A stretch of 60,057 bases of DNA, from assembly GCA_021776475.1 (NCBI GenBank), contig JAJFFV010000003.1:1-60057 (forward strand), in the 5' to 3' direction. Every line of letters starts with the position of its first letter. Position 1 is the first letter of the stretch. Source of the stretch: Parvularculaceae bacterium. Lineage in GTDB: Bacteria; Pseudomonadota; Alphaproteobacteria; Caulobacterales; Parvularculaceae. Positions 53,299 to 60,057 of the stretch are shown in pieces. The notes under the pieces were generated by a model. The model worked only from the letters and a program-made list of their open reading frames with translations, was not told the DNA's origin and made no database searches. The position numbers were made by a program, and so were the translations under genes.

Positions 53299-53319
53299 GT
53301 CTTTTTCCTTAAGGTTCTA

Positions 53320-53748
53320 TCAGTTCAATGTTGGGATACGGAGTGTCTGACCTGGATAAATTTTATCCGGATCCGACAGCATGGGTTTGTTGGCGTCAAA
53401 AATTGCTAAGTATTTCGTGGGGTCCCCATAAAATTCCTGTGCAATTTTGGACAAAGAATCACCACTCACAACGGTGTAAAAAATTGCCGGCAGTGCCGGT
53501 TCTTCAATCTCGAGTTGTGATTCCACTTCGGCGATGCCAAGTGTATTTCCTGCGGAAATGATCGCTTTTTCCGCTTCTTCCTGGGTTTTCGCAGTTCCGT
53601 TCAGAATCACCCTGTCGTATTGTTCTTGCACTTCAAGGCCATCTATTTTGGTCCGATAACCAAGGATGCGCTCTTTAATGCCGACTGCGACTGATCCCGC
53701 TGAAGTCTGCAGTGCGTCACCTGCAGTTTTAGCGAACTTGAAAAACAT
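53320..53748 (-). CDS. kbp: Kbp/YgaU-like BON-LysM protein
   Basis: A 142-residue protein close to the 149 residues of E. coli Kbp (YgaU). Residues ~25-85 form a BON domain (IDGLEVQEQYDRVILNGTAK, ISAGNTLGIAEVESQLEI). Residues ~90-142 are LysM (FYTVVSGDSLSKIAQEFYGD, KPMLSDPDKIYPGQTLRIP). E. coli Kbp is a cytoplasmic potassium sensor induced by osmotic stress. No signal peptide is seen, in line with that. AGAGGA precedes the ATG. Neighbours mscL and yqaE support an osmotic-stress role. Confidence 0.9.
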   Translation of the reverse strand: MFFKFAKTAGDALQTSAGSVAVGIKERILGYRTKIDGLEVQEQYDRVILNGTAKTQEEAEKAIISAGNTLGIAEVESQLEIEEPALPAIFYTVVSGDSLSKIAQEFYGDPTKYLAIFDANKPMLSDPDKIYPGQTLRIPTLN

Positions 53749-53875
53749 TGTTTCTATTCCTCTTTAATTGTCAGTGTGATTGAGTTATCAGCGAGCCCTA
53801 AGAGAGAGAACACATACGCGCCAAAGGGAGAGAAAAGCTGGGCGACAGGTAAACTGATTGACGTAAAGCTGTGTG

Positions 53876-54001
53876 TCACCATTTTCTGTTCGAACAAGAC
53901 TGCACCACCCGCAGCGCGACACTGAACAAACCGGTGTAGATCGGCGCGAATGCTGCCAATCCGACATTTGTCCACCCCTGTTTTATCGTGGTACTGCTCA
54001 T
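53876..54001 (-). CDS. 41-residue small protein, strong ribosome site
   Basis: ATG 54001 to TGA at 53876 encodes 41 residues. GGAGGGG lies seven bases before the start, the best Shine-Dalgarno in this operon. The peptide has one hydrophobic helix (VGLAAFAPIYTGLFSVALRV) and a basic, cysteine-containing end (QSCSNRKW), so it is probably a small inner-membrane protein. It sits between the YqaE-like and Kbp-like genes on the same strand. Too short for common gene callers. An overlapping frame (53754-53883) lacks a ribosome site. Confidence 0.6.
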   Translation of the reverse strand: MSSTTIKQGWTNVGLAAFAPIYTGLFSVALRVVQSCSNRKW

Positions 54002-54048
54002 GGCGGTCCCCTCCGAGCTTTTTCGTATAAGTCTGTTGATAATTGTGT

Positions 54049-54261
54049 TCATGAAAAAATCTGCGAAACGTTCAGGTTTGGTATCGGTTCACTGAGCGTG
54101 CTTCCATCGGCTGACCTCTGCGAGGTGATCCACAGGGCGTGCATAATGCCGGGAACGACACCGAGAAGCGTGAGTGCGATGTTTGCGAGAAATGCTGCGC
54201 TGGCACCTTGTTCCTTAAAAACAGCGATCGGCGGCAGGAAGATTTTCATTGGTAGCTTCAT
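54049..54261 (-). CDS. YqaE/Pmp3-family membrane protein
   Basis: I start at the ATG 54261 (GAGG about ten bases upstream); the frame extends to an ATG at 54306 with a basic 15-residue addition. The 70-residue product has the Pmp3 pattern: MKIFLPPIAVFKEQG, then FLANIALTLLGVVPGIMHAL, two helices that hyperpolarise or stabilise the membrane. A polar tail (SADGSTLSEPIPNLNVSQIF) is longer than in standard members. It is the first gene of the stress set, with a CRP-type site upstream. Confidence 0.85.
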   Translation of the reverse strand: MKLPMKIFLPPIAVFKEQGASAAFLANIALTLLGVVPGIMHALWITSQRSADGSTLSEPIPNLNVSQIFS

Positions 54262-54360
54262 TTTTTTGAACCCTCGGTGTAACATTCTTTTCAGTACCTT
54301 AAACATACCATATGTTCGAATTAAGATTTTGATCCCTTATAGAGCAATCCCGGCTCGAAG

Positions 54361-54376
54361 TGTGATGTAGATCACA
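54361..54376. promoter_or_regulatory. CRP-type palindrome (TGTGATGTAGATCACA)
   Basis: A perfect TGTGA-N6-TCACA site upstream of the YqaE-headed minus-strand genes. A TATAAG -10-like hexamer lies at 54341-54336, placing a +1 near 54329 and the site centre at about -40, close to the class II position of -41.5. Confidence 0.7.
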
Positions 54377-55160
54377 CCCTATGATGGTTAATCGTGAAGT
54401 TTTCAAGGCAATTTACGCCACATTTCAGACACAATTTATCGATGTTTCATATTTTACACAATAATATCAATTATTTAGATATGATCCGGTTAACTTGTCA
54501 GGGCGCTGCAAAGACGGCTTCCCTATTTGTTCGAAAATCAAAATTTTGATCTAAGCTTGCATACTCTGGACGGTGTGCCATCGCTGAATGATTGAACTAG
54601 TAGTATGTATTAATGATCAGATGGCATTATTTGCGTTGATTAAATGTTGAAAACATCGGAACCAACGGCGTATGCCCAATCAATCCCGACCCATTGTCAC
54701 CGAAGACCCCTGCTCAGCGTTCGGAAAACCCGCCAACGCGGCCCACAAGCGCGGAGAAATTGTTCCAATATCTGCCCGTGGACAAACGGCTTGGTCACAT
54801 TATTAGTCTCAATCGAATTCGTGATGGCTTTTGTGGCGATGATCCGAAAAGGCAAACAGGACGGATCGGTTCGGGAAACTGATACTTCGATCACAGCTGA
54901 GGTTTTCTTAGAGCTTATCGATTTGAGTGCCGATTATGGCAACTGGCGGCCGGACGAAGGTTAAGTCGAGGCCGCTCCGAAATATTTTGAAGTGGTATTC
55001 TCCGGGTTGTCCCCAAATCCGTAGTGATGTGAATGCCGCTCCGATGCAATCTCGTTGCATTTCAAAACCAATCGTATGAACCAGTGTCCTGCGCTGCAAT
55101 TTCTGGGTCGGGGAGCGCGTTAACACCATCATATCCTAATGAGTTGCGCTCCGGTGATAC
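54377..55160. other. Intergenic region, no supported gene
   Basis: AT-rich to 54640. A 14-bp perfect palindrome ATCAAAATTTTGAT lies at 54537-54550. Frames between 54644 and 54964 change character midway: EKLFQYLPVDKRLGHIISLN in one, TDTSITAEVFLELIDLSADY in another. This could be a frameshifted small gene, but I cannot support it. Nothing else is recognisable up to the BLUF gene stop. Confidence 0.4.
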
Positions 55161-55796
55161 TCACGCTGACAGCGCACATTCCTCGTCTTGGGATGATATC
55201 TCTAAATAAAATTGCCGTATCAGCTTCTTAAGGTCGCGTGAGTTTGAACTTTTCGATAACTCCTGCTCCAGCAATGCTCTGGTGAGCCTGAAGAAGTCTT
55301 TTCGTTTCCATTTGGGCTTCAGTCGGCGGAAGCCCATCCGCCACGTCGTGAAGCTCCTGTTTTGGACATTTCTTCTATATATTTCGCGCACCTCTTGGTG
55401 TCGTTGGTCGATCCGAATTTGATTGAACAGCGCGATAACCGAGTCTGCGTTGCCTTCCAGAACTTGGAAAAAAGCGTCATCACCAAAAATCAACAGCCCG
55501 GTAATGCCAAGCTCACCATTTATTTTGCGGGCCTGGCGGAGTAGCGTTGTGAGGCTGTCTTCATCGAAATCGATCGTAGCGTGACTGGTATAGGCAAGCT
55601 GGATGATCGATCCGCTCGCAGGCTTCAGGTCCACAACATTATTTTCAGTATCTTGCATCGATTCAAGCTCGTGCCCCAATAGCGACTGTGCTTGTTTCAG
55701 CGACCTCTCAATTGCGGGAATATTGAACGCACGCGCCTTTTTTGACAGATCTCTAATCTGACCAAGGAACTGAACTAAATCGTCTCTGCGGGACAC
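55161..55796 (-). CDS. BLUF-domain blue-light sensor
   Basis: A 211-residue protein starting at GTG 55796 with AAGGAG eight bases upstream. An N-terminal helical extension (~1-60) precedes a BLUF domain (~62-155) with all flavin-site residues: Tyr69 (IIQLAYTSHA), Asn93 (RKINGELGITGLL), Gln111 (FFQVLEGNADSV) and Trp152/Met154 (FTTWRMGF). A basic C-terminal helix region (KPKWKRKDFFRLTRALLEQE) follows. There is no EAL or GGDEF output, so it is a short BLUF acting through partner proteins, as in PixD or BlrB. The FAD-binding call is firm, the partner is unknown. Confidence 0.93.
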   Translation of the reverse strand: MSRRDDLVQFLGQIRDLSKKARAFNIPAIERSLKQAQSLLGHELESMQDTENNVVDLKPASGSIIQLAYTSHATIDFDEDSLTTLLRQARKINGELGITGLLIFGDDAFFQVLEGNADSVIALFNQIRIDQRHQEVREIYRRNVQNRSFTTWRMGFRRLKPKWKRKDFFRLTRALLEQELSKSSNSRDLKKLIRQFYLEISSQDEECALSA

Positions 55797-55973
55797 GGTA
55801 TCACTCCTTGTTTAAGGAGCAGATCACCCGCCTCTCTCATTGCTGCCATTTGGCAGCCCCTTTGCGTATAGTTCTGCAGCTTATTACTTTTTAATTATTG
55901 CTCAACGCTAGCGGTATTCGATCAATTTAGTCTAGACACTTTTTGCCTGCAAGCCCCGAGGATGGATTTCTTA

Positions 55974-56276
55974 TCAATCCTTAAGACCAGTGTTTTCGCG
56001 GTCTTTATTTTCCAATTCCAAAATCATCCGCTTCATTTCCAGCAATATAGAGGCCTTGGCGGGCCAATTGTCTTCATCCCATGACAGGTCCAGGATCTCC
56101 TGCTCAAAGTCATCCACGAAGAGACTGTATTCCCTGATTAGCGTATCGCTTACTACTTGCAGCATTGCCTGGACGTCCCGCAATTCCAAATCCCGGGCAG
56201 TACACCTTGAGCGGGCCACTTCAACAAATACCTCAAATATCTGATCTTTGTTGGGCATAGTACATAATAGTCGCAT
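55974..56276 (-). CDS. Small acidic helical protein of unknown function
   Basis: A 100-residue frame from ATG 56276 (or ATG at residue 7). The sequence is strongly acidic and helical: KDQIFEVFVEVARSRCTARD, MLQVVSDTLIREYSLFVDDF, EILDLSWDEDNWPAKASILL and an end rich in E and K. It has no signal peptide or known motif. Codon pattern supports coding. It lies upstream of the BLUF gene by 177 bp and may belong with it, but no operon signal proves this. Confidence 0.55.
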   Translation of the reverse strand: MRLLCTMPNKDQIFEVFVEVARSRCTARDLELRDVQAMLQVVSDTLIREYSLFVDDFEQEILDLSWDEDNWPAKASILLEMKRMILELENKDRENTGLKD

Positions 56277-56744
56277 TTTTCAGAAATTGTAAGGACACAA
56301 GACACCTTCAAAATTCATCTCGCGACAGCCCGAAGCCTATTTGCTCCTGACACATATTAAACAATTCAGGGCCCCTTTACTCGGATCCTGATGGGTATAG
56401 TGCGAAATACGTAGGAGAGGACTTCCTCAACAAGGATAATCCACCGGCTGCCGGTCATCGTTTGGTGCAGGTGCGGTGAGCGGATTTTGATGGACAATAT
56501 TCTTCCACCACCAAGCTTCCCTTTGCATTATTATGCTGTCTGAGCCTCGTGGTATTTTCATCGCGCCTAGCCGGCCACGCCCTCATCTGAGGTGCGTCTG
56601 TAGACTACGTCATATTTTGCATTGTTTTGATATTATCTACTTCTATAATTTTTATTATTTGTTTAATTATTTATTTATTCATCTATTTTCATGGACAATA
56701 CTAGTACACTAATGCTAGAAGCCTGAAACTTTGGGCTGTTTTTC
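56277..56744. other. AT-rich intergenic region
   Basis: These 468 bp contain no gene. From 56610 to 56700 the sequence becomes very AT-rich (runs such as tttattatttgtttaatta), like an H-NS-type or UP-element promoter zone for the gene at 56745. No palindrome of note. Confidence 0.45.
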
Positions 56745-57146
56745 ATGAGCAAGGACTTAAATGAGCTGCGCGAAAGGTTGAGAAACATTGAATTCGAAAT
56801 TCGCGACCTCGAAACGGATCTCAAAAACCGTCGCAAAACGCGCGATGAAATCGTGGCGACTTTAAATAAAATCGAATTTCTCATTTCCGGAAAAATTGAG
56901 AAGAAAACTCAGCGTTCGCTGAATCCATCAACACCAAAACTTGACGAGAAAATTTTGTTGATTTTGAGCCGAGATCCAAAGACCGGTATGACGACGGATC
57001 ACCTGCATACTGAAATACAAAACGAATGGAATGAGCCAGCGGTCCTTTCTTCGGTGCGCACTTATCTTACAAATCTGAGAAAGGCTGGCAAAGTTGACCG
57101 TCACAACGAAAGGTGGCTGGTCGCGCCTAACGGTAAATTAGACTAA
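56745..57146 (+). CDS. Coiled-coil winged-helix-like protein
   Basis: A 133-residue protein. Residues ~1-50 form a charged coiled coil (ELRERLRNIEFEIRDLETDL) and residues ~65-130 a winged-helix-like domain (DEKILLILSRDPKTGMTTDH, LSSVRTYLTNLRKAGKVDRH, ending NERWLVAPNGKLD), where recognition helix and wing order fit a DNA-binding fold. It has no ribosome site that I can see. Its AT-rich promoter zone and isolated position suggest acquisition by transfer. A regulator for a dimer-forming DNA target is likely, but the family is unknown. Confidence 0.65.
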   Translation: MSKDLNELRERLRNIEFEIRDLETDLKNRRKTRDEIVATLNKIEFLISGKIEKKTQRSLNPSTPKLDEKILLILSRDPKTGMTTDHLHTEIQNEWNEPAVLSSVRTYLTNLRKAGKVDRHNERWLVAPNGKLD

Positions 57147-57401
57147 ATTCAGCAGGCGCACGCCTCCGCTCTTGAATTTGCCACTTCGACTCTTTCAGCC
57201 AGGAAACGTTTGTCGCGTTGATGGTGTTGGATTGAGGAAAAAGCAAGACTCTCGCTAACCAACGGAGCTCAAGACCCACAATGTAAATTGGATAAATGTG
57301 CAGCTGGAGGTAACAATAGGCCTGCTTAGCAACACTTGAACGTTGGGCTGAGGCATCAGCATTGGCGTTTTAGTCGGACCCGTTACTAGAGCTTGTAACT
57401 C

Positions 57402-59078
57402 TTAATTCGTGGCGGTTACATGGAATCGATGACGTGTGTGTCGGTCGTCGAGAGTAAATGGAGCGTCCGATAATGGATGAGCGGCTTCATACCCGACGAA
57501 CAACTTATCCCTTATAAATAGCCGCGTACCTATTCCAGCCGAGTACAGAGGGTGACCATCGACAGACAGTCCATCGCCATTATTCCATACAGCGCCAGCA
57601 TCTCCGAATAAATATATCTGCCAGTCTTTCACTGAGCCACCTGTTTTCCCATGCAGGCTGGCTTCGATGTATGCAGCGATACCCTTATCCCCGAGGATTT
57701 CCCCAAAATCGTATGCTCTCCCAAATGCTCCGCCACCGAATGAAAACTCTTCCAGGTACAATAAAGGGTCCTTCGTATATTGCATTTTTGCAGCTGCAGT
57801 AATGCTCAACCGGTTACTAAAATACTTTTTGACCGACCCTTGTGCAAACATTTTGATAAATTGTCCGTCGGCATCACTGCGCGAAGTCAACTGGCCAGGT
57901 GTTTTGCTGGCATCGAATGCAGCCACGCCCTGGGTCAGCTCGAAGAAGGCCTTGCTTGAGTTTCGTTGGCCAAATGTGTTCCGATAATTGCCGGAAAGAC
58001 GGATTAATCTGAACTTGTCTTTTGACAAGGCAGTCCTATTTTCTCGTTCGGTGGAATCGGTCCATTCGAGGCTTGCGGACGTAATGAGTTGTTGCTTTGT
58101 TTGAAGAGTAACAGGATGGCTTGCCCCTAGTGTGACGCTTTGCAGAATTCCCTGCAGGTCGCGCCCCGGAAGAGCACTTTCTGGTTTGCTATCCGAATGT
58201 GTAGCTTCTGCAAATATCAATGTGCCTTTCGAGCCGATAGGTGCGGTATATCTCCCAAACAGGTACGATAATTCACGCACTGCTCTTGGTTTGGTGAGGT
58301 AACCTAGCGTCACATTGTCCCCCATCTTGAAGACTGACTGTACGCTTGCGTTGACCAGTGCACGCAAGGGTTCTCCATCGCGCACGCCTTTGTCTACCAG
58401 GTCGAGGCGCAACCGTTTCTTTTGCGGCTCGATGTCAAATGAAATAACATAACCGTTGTCTGCATTTTCATCCCTGCTCACTTTTGGACTGACCAATGAA
58501 AGGCCGAGCCTCGCTCGCATGATATTTAATACTGCCTTGTAGCTGGTATATCTTGCTGGCTTCTCCAAGACTAAATCATCAAAGTATTTCCGCAACGTAT
58601 GGTCGCGGTTACCTTCAATTTCGATTGCCGAAACGAAGCCTTCACTGATGCGAACAATCAGCTCGCCGTTTTCAAACGATTGCGGCTCAACAAATGCCCG
58701 GGACAGAAAATATCCATCACGCTGGTATTCTTCTGTCAGTAGATCTGTGAGTTCCTGCATCTCGGCGAGACCCATAGCTGAGTCTTTATATGGTTCAACA
58801 ACTTGAGCCAGCCTGGCTGCAGCAATGCTTGCAGCGCCGACAATTGTTATTTTCTGGATCTGAACGCGCGATGCGCTGGTAGTGCTTTCGACATCGAGCA
58901 TGCCCTTTAGCAAAGGTCTGATCAGATCGGACCCTTGCCCCTCCTGCTGACGCCGGAGTGTTTCGTCAGCAAGCTCTTTGTTGTCTCGAAAGGTTTGCGC
59001 GCTCGCCACAGAAACCCACACCAAGGGTAACATGGTTAAAAGAATACCAAACCGATATGGTAATTTCGTACATGACAT
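57402..59078 (-). CDS. TpsB/FhaC-type two-partner secretion transporter
   Basis: A 558-residue outer-membrane protein. The signal peptide ends SVASA. A POTRA domain (~70-155) is visible: VQIQKITIVGAASIAAARLA, then LTEEYQRDGYFLSRAFVEPQ and LIVRISEGFVSAIEIEGNRD; a second POTRA-like segment leads to the barrel. The 16-strand barrel carries the FhaC signature in FSFGGGAFGRAYDFGEILGD and ends in RFHVTATN. It exports a large partner (adhesin or haemolysin-like) across the outer membrane. No TpsA partner lies in the window. The divergent FecR-type gene is 160 bp away. Confidence 0.92.
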   Translation of the reverse strand: MSCTKLPYRFGILLTMLPLVWVSVASAQTFRDNKELADETLRRQQEGQGSDLIRPLLKGMLDVESTTSASRVQIQKITIVGAASIAAARLAQVVEPYKDSAMGLAEMQELTDLLTEEYQRDGYFLSRAFVEPQSFENGELIVRISEGFVSAIEIEGNRDHTLRKYFDDLVLEKPARYTSYKAVLNIMRARLGLSLVSPKVSRDENADNGYVISFDIEPQKKRLRLDLVDKGVRDGEPLRALVNASVQSVFKMGDNVTLGYLTKPRAVRELSYLFGRYTAPIGSKGTLIFAEATHSDSKPESALPGRDLQGILQSVTLGASHPVTLQTKQQLITSASLEWTDSTERENRTALSKDKFRLIRLSGNYRNTFGQRNSSKAFFELTQGVAAFDASKTPGQLTSRSDADGQFIKMFAQGSVKKYFSNRLSITAAAKMQYTKDPLLYLEEFSFGGGAFGRAYDFGEILGDKGIAAYIEASLHGKTGGSVKDWQIYLFGDAGAVWNNGDGLSVDGHPLYSAGIGTRLFIRDKLFVGYEAAHPLSDAPFTLDDRHTRHRFHVTATN

Positions 59079-59238
59079 ATAGTGCTGTGATCAAATCCAC
59101 TTGTAATTTGAAGCAATATGTACCGAAACTATTAAGGATCACTCTATATTCTATTAATAGTCCGTTTACTCAATAAATTAATTTGAAATTTATTTAATTG
59201 TCACAGAGTTGATGCAACCGCCACAGGAGCGATCTTTT
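59079..59238. promoter_or_regulatory. Divergent promoter region of tpsB and fecR-like genes
   Basis: 160 bp, strongly AT-rich (for example ttaatttgaaatttatttaa near 59179-59198), with both genes starting outward. Shared regulation of transporter and repeat protein is plausible. No known operator was identified. Confidence 0.5.
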
Positions 59239-60057
59239 ATGTTGCGTACAATTTTGTCACTCGTGTTCTGCCTCGCCTGCACTTGCACAGCATATGCGTC
59301 GGAAAACTGGGTCGTTGAGAAAGCCGAAGGCAGAGTGCTCGTCAACGATGGCCTGGTGACTGCGGGACATGAATTATTGCCTGGTGACTGGATCACGACA
59401 GGTGATCGCTCTTTCGCAATGCTTTCACGGTCAGGTCAGCAAGTCCAACTCGGCGCAAACGCCAATTTGGTTCTGGACAGCAAGAGCAAGCGTAAAAAGA
59501 CACTCATTCACCAGAAAAGCGGCGTTGCGAGTTATAAAGTTGACCGTCAAAAAATGCCGCATTTTGAAGTTCGCTCGGACTATGTCGTCGCTGTTGTGAA
59601 GGGGACAAAGTTCACCGTTCATGCCGACGGGGCAATTCACTCAGTCTCTGTTGATCGCGGCCTTGTTGATGTCAGGTCCAGGAATACACGGGGACGTCTG
59701 ATGGTTGCAGCTGGTCAGAAAGCATCAGCTTCAAAGAAAATATTCCGTCTCGATGAAGTGAAGAGCTTTGAAGTCGCTTCAGCCGACGTAACAGTCGAAG
59801 ATCGCGCCGAGGAAGCAACCAGCGGCGAAGAAGCCACTGGCGGCGAAGAAGCGACCGGCGGCGAAGAAGCGACCAGCGGTGAAGAAGCCACAGGCGGCGA
59901 AGAAGCTACGGGCGGCGAAGAAGCTACGGGCGGCGAACAAGCTACGGGCGGTGAACAAGCGACCGGCGGCGAAGAAGCCACTGGCGGCGAAGAAGCGACA
60001 GGCGGCGAAGAAGCGACCGGCGGCGAAGAAGCCACAGGCGGCGAAGAAGCGACCGGC
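59239..60057 (+). CDS. FecR-domain secreted protein with hexapeptide repeat tail, 3' end cut
   Basis: I start at the ATG 59239, preceded by AGGAG; an in-frame ATG at 59212 is less likely. A signal peptide (RTILSLVFCLACTCTAYA) is followed by a FecR domain: WVVEKAEGRVLVNDGLVTAG, DWITTGDRSFAMLSRSGQQ, HFEVRSDYVVAVVKGTKFTV and VSVDRGLVDVRSR. From about residue 191 the protein becomes repeats of G-G-E-E-A-T and is still open at the window edge (273 codons seen). FecR domains bind or organise envelope partners, and FecR proteins beside TpsB or adhesins occur elsewhere. The tail is acidic and disordered. Confidence 0.85.
   Translation, partial: MLRTILSLVFCLACTCTAYASENWVVEKAEGRVLVNDGLVTAGHELLPGDWITTGDRSFAMLSRSGQQVQLGANANLVLDSKSKRKKTLIHQKSGVASYKVDRQKMPHFEVRSDYVVAVVKGTKFTVHADGAIHSVSVDRGLVDVRSRNTRGRLMVAAGQKASASKKIFRLDEVKSFEVASADVTVEDRAEEATSGEEATGGEEATGGEEATSGEEATGGEEATGGEEATGGEQATGGEQATGGEEATGGEEATGGEEATGGEEATGGEEATG
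59809..60057 (+). repeat. 18-bp tandem repeat encoding GGEEAT
   Basis: About fourteen copies of an 18-bp unit (ggcgaagaagcgaccggc type) run to the window edge without interruption. Variants swap Gly for Ser, Glu for Gln, and third codon positions, which keeps reading frame and charge. Confidence 0.9.

Noticed and set aside
53754-53975. 73-codon minus-strand frame overlapping the 41-residue protein
   Set aside because: The overlapping 41-codon frame has a much stronger ribosome site; the longer frame's first part is in the wrong frame relative to it.
54644-54964. 106-codon plus-strand frame and two overlapping alternatives
   Set aside because: Each frame looks partly protein-like, but none has a ribosome site, domain or consistent composition; described only as a possible broken gene.
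59715-60035. Minus-strand ASSPPV repeat frame
   Set aside because: Antisense shadow of the GGEEAT repeats in the FecR-domain gene.

Overview
The window is chromosomal DNA of a free-living Gram-negative bacterium. Evidence includes TonB-dependent and TpsB outer-membrane barrels, many lipoproteins, AsmA, c-type cytochromes and hybrid histidine kinases. The protein style (AsmA tail, TPR type, CheB/CheR kinase, FixK/FnrL-like regulator with TTGA-N6-TCAA boxes) points to an alphaproteobacterium, but I cannot fix the genus. I see no rRNA, tRNA, CRISPR array or complete insertion sequence.

Layout. 1-1.4 kb: 3' truncated membrane TPR gene. 2-7.2 kb: operon of a YfiR-like periplasmic protein, a hybrid kinase and a TonB-dependent receptor. 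7.6-12.7 kb: envelope glycosylation genes (two GT39 proteins, a GT2-GtrA fusion) with a membrane-bound LuxR-type regulator. 12.9-18.4 kb: a secreted protein of unknown function, DUF3108, AsmA and a small stress-like protein. 18.6-24.9 kb: OmpR-type regulator, a giant CheB-CheR-PAS-kinase-receiver fusion and a divergent Crp/Fnr regulator with N-terminal cysteines. 24.9-29.7 kb: an apparent functional-amyloid locus resembling the Fap system in composition: coiled-coil/LysM/beta-barrel outer-membrane protein, Asn/Gly/Ser/Asp-rich repeat protein, two small secreted proteins and a C39-like peptidase. 30.1-33.2 kb: cytochrome c lipoprotein, then two DUF1538 membrane proteins with P-II-like and CBS partners. 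33.3-43 kb: an uncharacterised oxidative cluster (DUF6644 pair, HupE-like protein, class II cytochrome c, PQQ dehydrogenase, two related secreted proteins, DUF6152 protein, redoxin/cytochrome/copper-monooxygenase-like fusion). 43.3-48 kb: an adenylate cyclase flanked by two broken genes. 48-50.7 kb: dienelactone hydrolase and a GT4 glycosyltransferase. 51-54.4 kb: an envelope-stress operon (YqaE, a 41-residue protein, Kbp-like, DUF4332, MscL, PG-binding lipoprotein) headed by a perfect CRP-type palindrome. 55-57 kb: BLUF photoreceptor and small genes. 57.4-60 kb: TpsB transporter divergent from a FecR-domain protein with a hexapeptide repeat tail that runs off the window.

Integration. The strongest candidate for a new system is the 24.9-29.7 kb locus. 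It is bordered by an Fnr-type regulator gene and carries TTGA-N6-TCAA boxes upstream of both the repeat protein and the barrel. The same motif lies before the regulator, the cytochrome c gene, the 18 kb stress-like gene and asmA. My inference is an oxygen- or redox-controlled extracellular fibre system with its own secretion pore and peptidase. The oxidative cluster at 33-43 kb is a second uncharacterised module.
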